Shown one piece after another: positions 1 to 7,763 of a stretch of DNA of 64,000 nucleotides. This DNA comes from Schlegelella_A sp038234975 (GTDB lineage: Bacteria > Pseudomonadota > Gammaproteobacteria > Burkholderiales > Burkholderiaceae_C), in assembly GCA_038234975.1 (NCBI GenBank), contig JBBSUK010000003.1, positions 1 to 64,000 on the forward strand, written 5' to 3'. Position numbers and translations under genes: made by a program. The notes under the pieces were generated by a model. The model was not told the origin of the DNA. It saw only the letters and a program-made list of their open reading frames with translations, and searched no databases. The stretch's first letter is position 1; every line of letters begins with the position of its first letter.

Positions 1-316
1 AAACGTCGTGAGACAGTTTGGTCCCTATCTTCCGTGGGCGCTGCAAGATTGAGAGAGCCTGCTCCTAGTACGAGAGGACCGGAGTGGACGCACCTCTGGT
101 GTATCGGTTGTCACGCCAGTGGCATTGCCGAGTAGCTATGTGCGGAAGAGATAACCGCTGAAAGCATCTAAGCGGGAAACTCGTCTCGAGATTAGTCTTG
201 CCGGGGCCTCGAGCCCCCTGAAGAGTCGTCCTAGACCAGGACGTTGATAGGCTGGGTGTGGAAGCCGGGTAACCGGTTGAGCTAACCAGTACTAATTGCT
301 CGTGAGGCTTGACCCT
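1..316 (+). rRNA. rrl: 23S ribosomal RNA, 3' end (5' part lies before the window)
   Basis: This is the 3' end of a large-subunit rRNA. The sarcin-ricin loop region (CTAGTACGAGAGGACCGG) is near 65-82, and conserved terminal helix sequences such as GATAGGCTGGGTGTGGAAG follow. The gene ends at about CGTGAGGCTTGACCCT, matching the length of the Escherichia coli 3' end. The sequence resembles betaproteobacterial 23S. The exact mature 3' end is estimated to within a few bases. Confidence 0.97.
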
Positions 317-487
317 ATAACTTTGACGGTCTCGATTTCGAGACGTCGAGGATGAGTCGAGCGTCAACCGTTCTTCAACCGAACGGCGTGGTCGAGTTGA
401 TACCAAATCTGATATGCCAGCACCATGGTGGTGCTGACCGACTCTGCGAATTGGCTCAGCTGCCGGAGTGCAGCGAGCGAAAGTTAT
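317..487 (+). other. 23S-5S rRNA spacer with processing hairpins
   Basis: This spacer between the two rRNAs has no tRNA or credible gene. It contains two perfect small hairpins: GTCTCGA/TCGAGAC at 329-344 with a two-base centre, and CAGCACCA/TGGTGCTG at 418-436. Such stems are expected in pre-rRNA, where RNases separate 23S from 5S, but the processing role is inferred. The short frame over 352-543 overlaps rRNA and is not a gene. Confidence 0.8.
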
Positions 488-602
488 GCCTGATGATCAT
501 AGCGAGGTGGTCCCACTCCTTCCCATACCGAACAGGACCGTGAAACGCCTCAGCGCCGATGATAGTGCGGGTTCCCGTGTGAAAGTAGGACATCGTCAGG
601 CT
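488..602 (+). rRNA. rrf: 5S ribosomal RNA
   Basis: This is a 115-base 5S rRNA. Its ends pair (TGCCTGATGATC... with ...CATCGTCAGGC), and the conserved loops CCGAAC and GTGAAACGCC are present at about 526-550. It follows the 23S gene in the usual order of an rRNA operon and is followed at once by a strong terminator. Confidence 0.95.
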
Positions 603-611
603 ATTATCGAC

Positions 612-645
612 AGGCCCCTGCCAATATTGGCAGGGGCCTTTTTCT
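612..645 (+). terminator. Rho-independent terminator of the rRNA operon
   Basis: A perfect stem AGGCCCCTGCCA/TGGCAGGGGCCT with an ATAT centre is followed by TTTCTT. It lies 10 bases after the 5S gene and is the clearest intrinsic terminator in the window. Confidence 0.93.
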
Positions 646-662
646 TGGCGGTATCTGATTCG

Positions 663-1568
663 ATGTTGGCGAGAATCCAGCAGGCGCTCGTGCTTTTGCT
701 CGCCGCGGCCGCGGCGGGATGGTGGTACTGGTGCTTTCGGCACGGGCATGCGCTCTGGAGCCTTGCGATGCCGGCCGTGATCGTGGCGGGTTACCTCGCG
801 ACGCTGGCCTGCGAGTTCACCTGGATGCTGTCGACGTACGAGCGGGGCGACGTGCTTCGTCCCCGACTCGGACAAATCTTCCGTGCATGGATAACCGAGG
901 CCACGATCGGGCCGGCGGTGTTCTTGTGGTGGCAGCCCTTCCGCAGTCGCGTGATACCGGATCGGTTGACGCCGCGACCTTGTGGCCGCCGAGGAATGGT
1001 CTTCGTGCACGGCTTCTTCTGCAACCGCGGCGTCTGGACCCGCTGGCTGCGTCGAACCGATCGCAACTTCGTGGCGGTCGATCTCGAGCCCGCGTTCGGC
1101 TCGATCGATCGCTACGGTGATGCGATCGGGCAGGCCGTCGACCGCATCACGCAATCTACGGGGATGACGCCAATCGTCGTCGCGCACAGCATGGGTGGCC
1201 TCGCCGTCAGGGCATGGCTGGCCTCGGACGGCCAGGCGGATAAGGTCCACCGCGTGGTCACGATCGCGACGCCGCACGCGGGAACCCGGGCGGCGCGCTA
1301 TGCCGGCTCGCGCAACGGGGCTCAGATGGCCGAAGGAAGCGCTTGGCTGGCCGAGCTGGCCGCACGGGAAGATCCGAAGGTGCGGCCGCGATTCGTCTGC
1401 TTCTGGGGACACTGCGACAACATCGTGTTCCCGGTGCGGTCGGCGATGCTCGACGGCGCGGACAACCGACACCTGACAGCTACGCCGCATGTGAGGATGG
1501 TCTTCCACCGAGACATCTTCGCGGCCGTCATGGCCCTCGCCGACGACGACGCCGTGCCATCGCACTAG
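663..1568 (+). CDS. alpha/beta hydrolase (triacylglycerol lipase-like) with N-terminal membrane segments
   Basis: Predicted 301-residue alpha/beta hydrolase. Two hydrophobic segments lie in the first 55 residues. The hydrolase core follows, with an oxyanion-type VFVHGFFCNRG motif and the nucleophile elbow AHSMGG (Ser176). A later TPHAGT motif is typical of lipase/esterase and PGAP1-like families. The substrate cannot be read from the sequence. The long upstream frame reaches into 5S rRNA, so I chose the ATG at 663, after the rRNA terminator. No strong ribosome site is visible there. The 3' end overlaps the convergent HDOD gene by 4 bases. Confidence 0.85.
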   Translation: MLARIQQALVLLLAAAAAGWWYWCFRHGHALWSLAMPAVIVAGYLATLACEFTWMLSTYERGDVLRPRLGQIFRAWITEATIGPAVFLWWQPFRSRVIPDRLTPRPCGRRGMVFVHGFFCNRGVWTRWLRRTDRNFVAVDLEPAFGSIDRYGDAIGQAVDRITQSTGMTPIVVAHSMGGLAVRAWLASDGQADKVHRVVTIATPHAGTRAARYAGSRNGAQMAEGSAWLAELAAREDPKVRPRFVCFWGHCDNIVFPVRSAMLDGADNRHLTATPHVRMVFHRDIFAAVMALADDDAVPSH

Positions 1569-2419
1569 ACGCTTTTCATCAGCGCCTCGGCGGTCTCGTT
1601 CGACACGTTGATGAATCGGGCGATCTCGGCGATGTCGTCCGGGATCGCGGCGTCGTCCCAGCCATGCGCTGCATGTCTGGCCAGCCGCGTCGCCAGCATC
1701 ACCGTTCGCGCGCCGGTGTGTGCAGACGGCCGCTCGCGTTCGGTCGCCACTTCGTCGAGCAACGGCGGCAAGCGCCAACGCGAGATCAGCGAGCGCTGCA
1801 AGGTCTCGAGGTCGACGCCGAGCACGTCCTCCTGCACCGCTCGCGAACGCTGAGCCGGATCGCGCCGCTGCTGTCGGGCCACCTCCAGGGCGAGATCCGG
1901 CGCCACGCACCAGACCAGAAGCTCGGCGAACTCGTGCAGCAGCGCAGCGGCGTGGATCATCGCCGCGTGCGGGTCGGTGCGATGAACCGACAGCGCCAGT
2001 GCGAAGTCGGCGCCGCGCGCCGATCGCGCGACGACGGCGTCGAAGCCTGCTCGCGCGCCGTCGACCCGGTCGAGCAGTGCTTCCACCGAAGGCTGCGGGC
2101 CGAAGGCGCGAAAGAAGGGCGAGATTCCGAGCATGACGATGGCCGCCGTCACGGTCTCCGCCGCCGTGACCACCCGACGTCCCCGGTGACCGGACTCGTA
2201 CGCGAGCACCTTGAGCGTCATCAGCGGGTCGGCGCAGATCCAGTCGCCGAGCCGGTTCGCATCGACGTCGTCTTCGCGGGCGCGCAACGCTTCCAGCTCG
2301 AGAGCCGTTCCGCCGAGGACGGGGATGTCCGTAGATTCGATCGTCGCGATCCACGCCTCGAGCGAGCGGCGCGTGGCCGGAGCGGCTGACGAATCGGCGT
2401 CGGTGACGAGGTGGTGCAT
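1565..2419 (-). CDS. HDOD domain-containing protein
   Basis: A 284-residue protein with an HDOD-like helical domain: an N-terminal segment with IPVLGGTALEL, then an ICADPLMTLKVL motif typical of the family. HDOD proteins are HD-GYP relatives without the metal-binding HD residues and act as signalling or regulatory adaptors. No output domain is attached. The start is the ATG at 2419; the frame extends further upstream but over the divergent reductase gene. The function is not specific enough to name. Confidence 0.82.
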   Translation of the reverse strand: MHHLVTDADSSAAPATRRSLEAWIATIESTDIPVLGGTALELEALRAREDDVDANRLGDWICADPLMTLKVLAYESGHRGRRVVTAAETVTAAIVMLGISPFFRAFGPQPSVEALLDRVDGARAGFDAVVARSARGADFALALSVHRTDPHAAMIHAAALLHEFAELLVWCVAPDLALEVARQQRRDPAQRSRAVQEDVLGVDLETLQRSLISRWRLPPLLDEVATERERPSAHTGARTVMLATRLARHAAHGWDDAAIPDDIAEIARFINVSNETAEALMKSV

Positions 2420-2509
2420 GCGATCGCTCGGGAGCTTGACGACGGTATCGGCTTGTCGCGCGCCGTGCTTGAGCCTACTCTGACGACGCCACCTATGATC
2501 GATCGCACG

Positions 2510-3373
2510 ATGAGTGAGTACACGGCGATGCCGAACGGCGCCTGGAGATGGCCGCGGATCGGGCTCGGCACCTGGCGCATGGGCGAGGCGCCGGCTCGCC
2601 GAAGCGCAGAGGTCGCTGCCATGCGAGCGGCGGTCGAGATGGGCTATCGGTTGATCGACACGGCGGAAATGTACGGCGATGGCGGCGCGGAATCCATAGT
2701 CGGCGAGGCCCTGCGAGACGTCATTGCCTCGGGAACGATCCGTCGCGACGACATCGTCATCGTCAGCAAGGTATACCCGCATCACGCCAGCCGCGAGGGC
2801 GTCGTCGCCGCGTGTCGCCGTAGCCTCGACCGGCTCGGACTCGAGCAGCTCGACGCCTATCTGCTGCATTGGCCGGGCACGGTGCCGCTGGCCGAAACGG
2901 TCGCCGGCTTCGAGGCACTCCGCACGAGCGGCGCGATCCGCGACTGGGGCGTCAGCAACTTCGACGTCGCCGACCTCGAGCAGCTGATCGCGGTGGACGG
3001 TGGAGCCGAGTGCGCCGTCAACCAGATCTACTACTCGCTCGGTGCCCGCGCGCCGGCGTTCGATCTGCTGCCGTGGCATGCAGCACACCGCATCGCGACG
3101 ATGGCGTACTCGCCGCTCGACCAAGGCAGATTGCCGCGACACGCCGCCGTGCGGGCCATCGCGGCGAGGAAAGGGTGCGACCCCGCCCATGTCGCGATCG
3201 CCTGGCTCGTGCGTCAGGCCGGGGTCGTGGCGATTCCGAAGTCGGTGTCGGTGGAACGACTGCGCTCCAACCTCGCGACCACCGATGCCGCAACCCTCGA
3301 TGCTGCCGACCTTGCAGAGCTCGACGCGGCGTTCGCGCCGCCGACCAGCAAGCAACCGCTCGCCATGATCTGA
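2510..3373 (+). CDS. aldo/keto reductase
   Basis: NAD(P)H-dependent oxidoreductase of the aldo/keto reductase superfamily, about 287 residues. The catalytic tetrad is recognisable: Asp and Tyr in LIDTAEMYG, Lys in VSKVYPHH and His in LLHWPG. The nucleotide-binding end IPKSVSVERLRSN is near the C-terminus. WGVSNFDV is the other family signature. The physiological substrate is unknown. An in-frame ATG at 2495 would add five residues. The gene is divergent from the HDOD gene, so the promoter should lie in 2420-2509. Confidence 0.92.
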   Translation: MSEYTAMPNGAWRWPRIGLGTWRMGEAPARRSAEVAAMRAAVEMGYRLIDTAEMYGDGGAESIVGEALRDVIASGTIRRDDIVIVSKVYPHHASREGVVAACRRSLDRLGLEQLDAYLLHWPGTVPLAETVAGFEALRTSGAIRDWGVSNFDVADLEQLIAVDGGAECAVNQIYYSLGARAPAFDLLPWHAAHRIATMAYSPLDQGRLPRHAAVRAIAARKGCDPAHVAIAWLVRQAGVVAIPKSVSVERLRSNLATTDAATLDAADLAELDAAFAPPTSKQPLAMI

Positions 3374-3380
3374 GCGCGAG

Positions 3381-3407
3381 CCGTGTGCCGCGCGAAGCGG
3401 CACACGG
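3381..3407. terminator. Inverted repeat between convergent genes, probable bidirectional terminator
   Basis: CCGTGTGCCG and CGGCACACGG form a perfect 10-base stem around CGCGAAG. It sits in the short gap between the end of the aldo/keto reductase gene and the end of the minus-strand small gene. Neither side has a T run, so termination is inferred from position and stem strength. Confidence 0.6.
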
Positions 3408-3419
3408 AACTCGACATCG

Positions 3420-3671
3420 TCAAAGGCGACTCACGCTCGACAACCAGCCGACGAACTCGCCGTCGACGAAGAGCGCGCCTTCGGGCGCTCCGGCCTCGGC
3501 GTGAAATTCGACCCGTGGGTCGAGGACCTGGCGGTCGGGGACGGCAACCAGCCGCGCCGCGAACGCCGCGAGCGCGCGGCTCGCGCCGTGCAGCAGCACG
3601 GCAGCCAGGTGCCTGGCCGTTTGCGACTCGGAGCCGCGAGGGCTCCACAACATCTGCTTCGAGTGAACCAC
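3420..3671 (-). CDS. conserved small protein of unknown function (83 residues)
   Basis: Small protein read from a GTG start at 3671, with AAGGAG a few bases upstream. The sequence opens VVHSKQMLWSPRG (the first V is the start) and ends FVDGEFVGWLSSVSRL. The C-terminal part, with EGALFVDGEFVG, looks like a compact beta structure. I recall similar short proteins in Burkholderiales but know no function. It lies 44 bases downstream of another small gene on the same strand, and both have good ribosome sites, so they are probably co-transcribed. Confidence 0.72.
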   Translation of the reverse strand: MVHSKQMLWSPRGSESQTARHLAAVLLHGASRALAAFAARLVAVPDRQVLDPRVEFHAEAGAPEGALFVDGEFVGWLSSVSRL

Positions 3672-3715
3672 GATGGTTCTCCTTGTGATGATCGAAGCGA
3701 CGAACGCTTCGAAAT

Positions 3716-3877
3716 TCAGTGCGGATCGTTCTTCATGTCGCGCACTTCGCCTGCCGTGGCGCGGGCCAGGCGCAGGCGAACGGCGCCGGTGGACCGGCGA
3801 TGCGAGCCGGCCTTGCGAAGCCGGGCCGCCGCGACGAGCGGATTGCGCGGACGCACGGGTTGAAGGGTGATCTTCAT
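3716..3877 (-). CDS. conserved small basic protein of unknown function (53 residues)
   Basis: A 53-residue arginine-rich protein starting MKITLQPVRPRNPLVAAA and ending MKNDPH. The ATG at 3877 has a strong ribosome site (AAAGGAG, 7-8 bases upstream on the minus strand). No domain is recognised; the basic composition would fit nucleic-acid or ribosome binding, but this is a guess. It appears to be the first gene of a two-gene unit with the 83-residue protein, and lies about 33 bases after a strong hairpin in its leader. Confidence 0.65.
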   Translation of the reverse strand: MKITLQPVRPRNPLVAAARLRKAGSHRRSTGAVRLRLARATAGEVRDMKNDPH

Positions 3878-4244
3878 GAGGAGGCTCCTTTCGAAAGTCG
3901 AGCACAGAAAACAGAACGGCCCGGGTGCTGTTGCGCAACCCGGGCCGTGGCGGAGACGTCGTCGAACGACGTTTCGCGTGGCGCTATCCGGGCGGCGCTC
4001 CATCGGCACCGATGCACATCCATGCGGCGACGCTGCCTGCGGGCAGGCGCGGTGCGTGAGGGATGACAGGGGTGCAGCGGGACATCGGGATGACCAGGGG
4101 TTCCAACATGGGGTTCGTGGGCGACGTCGCCGGAGCAGGCTCCGACTGGCCGCGATGATAAATGACCCTTTACCTGCCGCGCAAGACGAGCGTGTCGCGA
4201 TTGCGCGACAGGGCCGACCGCGACGTCACGAGTCGTTCCCGTGG
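3878..4244 (-). promoter_or_regulatory. Gene-free leader region upstream of the small-gene pair
   Basis: A 367-base stretch with no convincing gene on either strand. On the minus strand a possible sigma-70 promoter lies near 4158-4186 (TTGCGC, 17 bases, TTATCA), which would give a leader of roughly 280 bases. Close to the small gene the leader carries a strong GC hairpin (3917-3950) with T-rich sequence after it. The promoter call is weak, with three of six bases matching in the -35 box. Confidence 0.4.
3917..3950 (-). terminator. Terminator-like hairpin in the leader of the 53-residue gene
   Basis: ACGGCCCGGGT and ACCCGGGCCGT form a perfect 11-base stem around a 12-base loop. Read on the minus strand, the stem is followed by TCTGTTTTCTG, so it looks like an intrinsic terminator or attenuator. 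It could end transcription from the gene that finishes at 4245, or control read-through into the small-gene pair just downstream. Confidence 0.6.
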
Positions 4245-4769
4245 CTAGCGCTTGCGCCCGAGCTTGAGCGGTGCGACGGCCGACCGCGTCTTCGACCACA
4301 GGCGCTCGTCGTCAGACGGCGCGATCGATGCGCCATCGGAGGTTGGCTCGTGTTGCGGGCGCAGGGCTTCTCCGATCAGCTCGAGGAGCCGCGCCCGCGC
4401 CCGCGACGGCTCGCGCCGGTAGTAGCTCAGGACGAGACCGACGATGAATCGTTCATCGTCATCGGAAGGTCCGTCCGCCGTGGGTAGAAGGGTGGCTCTC
4501 GCGTCGTCGTGAGGCGCGTCGAGCCAGCCTGGGGGTCGGCCGCAGCGTTGCTCGAACTGACGCGCGAGCCGGTCGCCGATCTGCCGCGAGCGCGACTTGA
4601 TCTGGCTCCAGTAGCTCGGCTGGATGAGCAGCTTCTCGGCGAAGAGACCGTCGAGCCCGCGCAGAGGCGACGCTTCGGGATTCTTGACCGTGGCGCGGAT
4701 GAACGCATGGAACAAGGCGGTCGCGTTCTCGTAGCGGATCTGCGCCAGACCGGCAGCGCCACTCGTCAT
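4245..4769 (-). CDS. putative small DNA-binding regulator (HTH-like N-terminal region)
   Basis: A 174-residue protein with no firm family match. The segment FAEKLLIQPSYWSQIKSRSR followed by RQIGDRLARQFEQ resembles the recognition part of lambda-repressor-like HTH proteins (SYLSQIK...RRIG...ARKLE). The rest, including ERFIVGLVLSYYRREP, is helical and unassigned. The ATG at 4769 is preferred over a TTG two codons earlier. A palindrome lies 10-28 bases upstream of the start, a typical place for an autoregulatory operator. The regulator role is inferred. Confidence 0.7.
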   Translation of the reverse strand: MTSGAAGLAQIRYENATALFHAFIRATVKNPEASPLRGLDGLFAEKLLIQPSYWSQIKSRSRQIGDRLARQFEQRCGRPPGWLDAPHDDARATLLPTADGPSDDDERFIVGLVLSYYRREPSRARARLLELIGEALRPQHEPTSDGASIAPSDDERLWSKTRSAVAPLKLGRKR

Positions 4770-4778
4770 GAACAAAGA

Positions 4779-4797
4779 TGATACGGAATGTTTATCA
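4779..4797. promoter_or_regulatory. Palindrome TGATA-N9-TATCA upstream of the putative regulator
   Basis: The inverted repeat TGATA (4779-4783) and TATCA (4793-4797) stands out as AT-rich in a GC-rich context. It is just upstream of the HTH-like gene at 4245-4769 and just after the end of amn. It is a candidate operator, possibly for the adjacent protein. Confidence 0.4.
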
Positions 4798-4829
4798 AAC
4801 GATGTTGCGGGACGGCATCCGATCCGGCG

Positions 4830-6332
4830 TCACTGGAACGCGACTTCGGCGAAGCTGCGAAGCTTCCGGCTGTGCAGTCGGTCGATGCCGCCTTCGCGCA
4901 GCAGCTCGATCGCGCGCATGCCGATGCGCAGGTGCTGGTCGACTCGCTCGCGATAGAAATGGTTCGCCATGCCGGGCAGCTTGATCTCGCCGTGCAGCGG
5001 CTTGTCGCTCACGCACAGCAGCGTTCCGTAAGGCACCCGGAAGCGAAACCCGTTGGCGGCGATGGTGGCGCTTTCCATGTCGAGGGCGATGGCACGGCTC
5101 TGACTGAAGCGCCGCTCGGGGGTCGTCTGCGCGTCGTGCGACGGCAGCAGCTCCCAGTTGCGGTTGTCGGTGCTGGCGACGGTGCCGGTGCGCATGATCC
5201 GCTTGAGTTCGTAGCCCTTCAGCTGCGTCACCTCCTCGACGGCGGATTCGAGCGCGACCTGCACCTCGGCGAGCGCCGGGATGGGTACCCATAGCGGCAG
5301 CTCCTCGTCGAGCACGTGGTCCTCGCGGACGTAGCCGTGGGCAAGGATGTAGTCGCCGAGCTGCTGCGTGTTGCGCAATCCGGCGCAGTGGCCGAGCATG
5401 ACCCAGGCGTGCGGGCGCAGGACGGCGATGTGGTCGGTGATCGTCTTCGCGTTGGCCGGGCCGACGCCGATGTTGACCATCGTGATGCCGCTGCGGTCGT
5501 CGCGCACCAGGTGGTAGGCGGGCATCTGCGGCAGCCGGGGCAGCGGTGCGCCCGCCGCGTCGCCGGCGCGGGCCGCCGCGCCGGTCGGTCGGGCGACGAC
5601 ATTGCCGGGCTCGACGAAGGCGTCGTAGCGCCGCTCCCCGGGCGCCGCGGCCATGGCCTCGTGGCCGAGGCGCACGAACTCGTCGATGTAGAACTGGTAG
5701 TTCGTGAAAAGCACGAAGTTCTGGAAGTGCTCGGGGTCGGTGCCGGTGTAGTGGCGCAGCCGATGCAGCGAATAGTCCACCCTCGGCGCGGTGAACAGTG
5801 CGAGCGGATGCGCCACGCCGGGCGCCGTCACGTGGGTGCCGTTGGCGATCCCGTCGTCCATCGCGCCGAGGTCGGGCAGGTCGAACAGATCGCGCAGCTG
5901 CTGCCGCTGGCGCGGGGTGATGCTGCCTTCGACGTGGTCGTTCTCGGCGAACGAGAAGTGCAGCGGGATCGGCTGCGTGCTGGTGCCGATCTCGAGCGAC
6001 ACGCCGTGGTTCTCCAGCAGGAGGCGGAACTGCTCGTGGTAGTAGCGGGCGAACAGGTCGGGCCGCGTCAGCGTCGTCTCGTACGTGCCGGGGCCGGCGA
6101 CGAAGCCATAGCTCAGTCGCGAGTCGGCGCGGGCGACGGTGTCGGTGTGGACGCGCACGAACGGGTAGCAGGCGCGCACGTGGCCGCGCCCGCTGCTGCC
6201 TTCGATGAACGCCTGCAGCGCCTGTCTCAGGTGGCCGACGCTGCCGTCGTAGATGGTGCGCACCTGCTCGAGCGCGGCGGCCGCGTTGTCGAAGTGAATC
6301 GGGGCGAGAAAGGGCGGGCGGTTGGCGTCCAT
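4830..6332 (-). CDS. amn: AMP nucleosidase
   Basis: Hydrolyses AMP to adenine and ribose 5-phosphate, adjusting the adenylate pool. The 500-residue length fits the long bacterial Amn form. An N-terminal Amn-specific domain covers about the first 170 residues, and a nucleoside-phosphorylase-like catalytic domain fills the C-terminal half, with NIGVGPANAKT at about 284-294 and the ribose/catalytic-type DMESATIAANGF at about 416. The ATG at 6332 starts MDANRPPF; the same frame continues upstream only as antisense to dadA. The gene is divergent from the DadA-like gene, with 156 bases between them. Confidence 0.95.
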   Translation of the reverse strand: MDANRPPFLAPIHFDNAAAALEQVRTIYDGSVGHLRQALQAFIEGSSGRGHVRACYPFVRVHTDTVARADSRLSYGFVAGPGTYETTLTRPDLFARYYHEQFRLLLENHGVSLEIGTSTQPIPLHFSFAENDHVEGSITPRQRQQLRDLFDLPDLGAMDDGIANGTHVTAPGVAHPLALFTAPRVDYSLHRLRHYTGTDPEHFQNFVLFTNYQFYIDEFVRLGHEAMAAAPGERRYDAFVEPGNVVARPTGAAARAGDAAGAPLPRLPQMPAYHLVRDDRSGITMVNIGVGPANAKTITDHIAVLRPHAWVMLGHCAGLRNTQQLGDYILAHGYVREDHVLDEELPLWVPIPALAEVQVALESAVEEVTQLKGYELKRIMRTGTVASTDNRNWELLPSHDAQTTPERRFSQSRAIALDMESATIAANGFRFRVPYGTLLCVSDKPLHGEIKLPGMANHFYRERVDQHLRIGMRAIELLREGGIDRLHSRKLRSFAEVAFQ

Positions 6333-6488
6333 CGTCGGCGGTCGTTCGGGTCGGATTCCATGGGAAGGCAGAATCCTTGCCTCTCGACGCATGATGCCGC
6401 AGCCTGACGACATGCCGAACAGCGCCGGCGCAGCACGGCGAAGTTTCCCGGCCACGCGCCACCGCAGCGGCTTGCTCGAGGCGTCTGC

Positions 6489-7763
6489 ATGAGGGTGCTC
6501 GTGCTCGGCGCCGGCGTGATCGGCGTCACGGCGGCGTGGGAGCTGGCGCAGGCGGGGCACGACGTGACCGTCGTCGACCGGCAGGCCGAGCCGGGGCGCG
6601 AGACGAGCTACGCCAACGCCGGCGAGGTCTCGCCGGGCTACTCGGCGCCCTGGGCCGGACCGGGCGTGCCGCTGAAGGCGATCAAGTGGCTGGCGATGCA
6701 CCACCGGCCGCTCGTCATCCGGCCGCGGATCGACGCCGCGCTCGTTCGCTGGTCGCTCGCGACGTTGCGCAACTGCACCGCCGCACGCTACGCGGTCAAC
6801 AAGTCGCGCATGGTCCGGCTCGCCGAATACAGCCGCGATCGGCTGCGTGTGCTGCGCGACTCGACCGGCATCGCCTACGACGAGCGCATGCAGGGCACGC
6901 TGCAGCTCTTTCGCACGCGCAAGCAACTCGACGGCGCCGCCTCCGACATCGCCGTGCTGCGCGACAGCGGCGTCGCCTTCGAGCTGCTCGATCGCGCCGG
7001 CTGCATCGGGCCGGAACCGGCGCTGGCCCGTGTCGCCGACAAGTTCATCGGCGGCCTGCGTCTGCCGGGCGACGAGACCGGTGACTGCTTCAAGTTCACG
7101 CAGGCACTTGCCCGGCTGGCCGTCGAGCGCGGCGTCGCGTTTCGCTACGGCACCCGGATCGACGCCATCGTTCGCAGCGGCAACCGCGTCGACGGGGTGC
7201 AGACGAGCGCCGGCCGGCTCGACGCCGATGCCTGCGTCGTCGCCCTCGGCAGCTACTCGCCGCTGCTGCTCGCGCCGATCGGCATCCGCGTGCCGGTCTA
7301 TCCGGTCAAGGGCTATTCGCTCACGGTGCCGATCCGCGACGCATCCGGCGCACCGGAATCGACCGTGATGGACGAGACGCACAAGGTCGCCGTGACGCGC
7401 CTGGGCGAGCGCATCCGCGTCGGCGGCACCGCCGAGCTCGCCGGCTACTCGCGCCAGCTGCACGAGGCGCGGCGTGACACGCTCGTGCATGTCGTGAGCG
7501 ATCTGTTCCCCGCCGGCGGCGACGTGTCGCGGGCCGAGTTCTGGTGCGGCCTCAGGCCGATGACGCCCGATGGCACGCCGGTCGTCGGCGCGACGCCCGT
7601 CGTCGGCCTCTTCCTCGCCACCGGCCACGGCACGCTCGGCTGGACGATGGCGGCAGGCACCGCGCGGCTGATCGCCGACGTGGTCTCCGGTCGCGAGCCC
7701 GAGATCGACCTCGCGGGGCTGACGAGCGCCCGTTACGCCGGCGCCGTGCGCGCGGCGGGTTGA
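6489..7763 (+). CDS. dadA: D-amino acid dehydrogenase (small-subunit type, FAD-dependent)
   Basis: FAD-dependent oxidative deamination of D-amino acids at the inner face of the membrane, feeding electrons to the respiratory chain. The FAD Rossmann motif GAGVIGVTAAWEL is at residues 7-19, and the family signature YANAGEVSPGYSAPWAGPG follows at about 39-57. The C-terminal FAD end has LATGHGTLGWTMAAG. At 424 residues it is full length. The usual partner alanine racemase gene is not next to it. A TTG start of the following gene overlaps its TGA stop, suggesting coupled translation. Confidence 0.93.
   Translation: MRVLVLGAGVIGVTAAWELAQAGHDVTVVDRQAEPGRETSYANAGEVSPGYSAPWAGPGVPLKAIKWLAMHHRPLVIRPRIDAALVRWSLATLRNCTAARYAVNKSRMVRLAEYSRDRLRVLRDSTGIAYDERMQGTLQLFRTRKQLDGAASDIAVLRDSGVAFELLDRAGCIGPEPALARVADKFIGGLRLPGDETGDCFKFTQALARLAVERGVAFRYGTRIDAIVRSGNRVDGVQTSAGRLDADACVVALGSYSPLLLAPIGIRVPVYPVKGYSLTVPIRDASGAPESTVMDETHKVAVTRLGERIRVGGTAELAGYSRQLHEARRDTLVHVVSDLFPAGGDVSRAEFWCGLRPMTPDGTPVVGATPVVGLFLATGHGTLGWTMAAGTARLIADVVSGREPEIDLAGLTSARYAGAVRAAG

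Noticed and set aside
456..2354. Long minus-strand frame of 632 residues over the alpha/beta hydrolase and HDOD genes
   Set aside because: Arginine-rich, no recognisable domain, overlaps 5S rRNA and two better-supported genes; a GC-driven antisense shadow.
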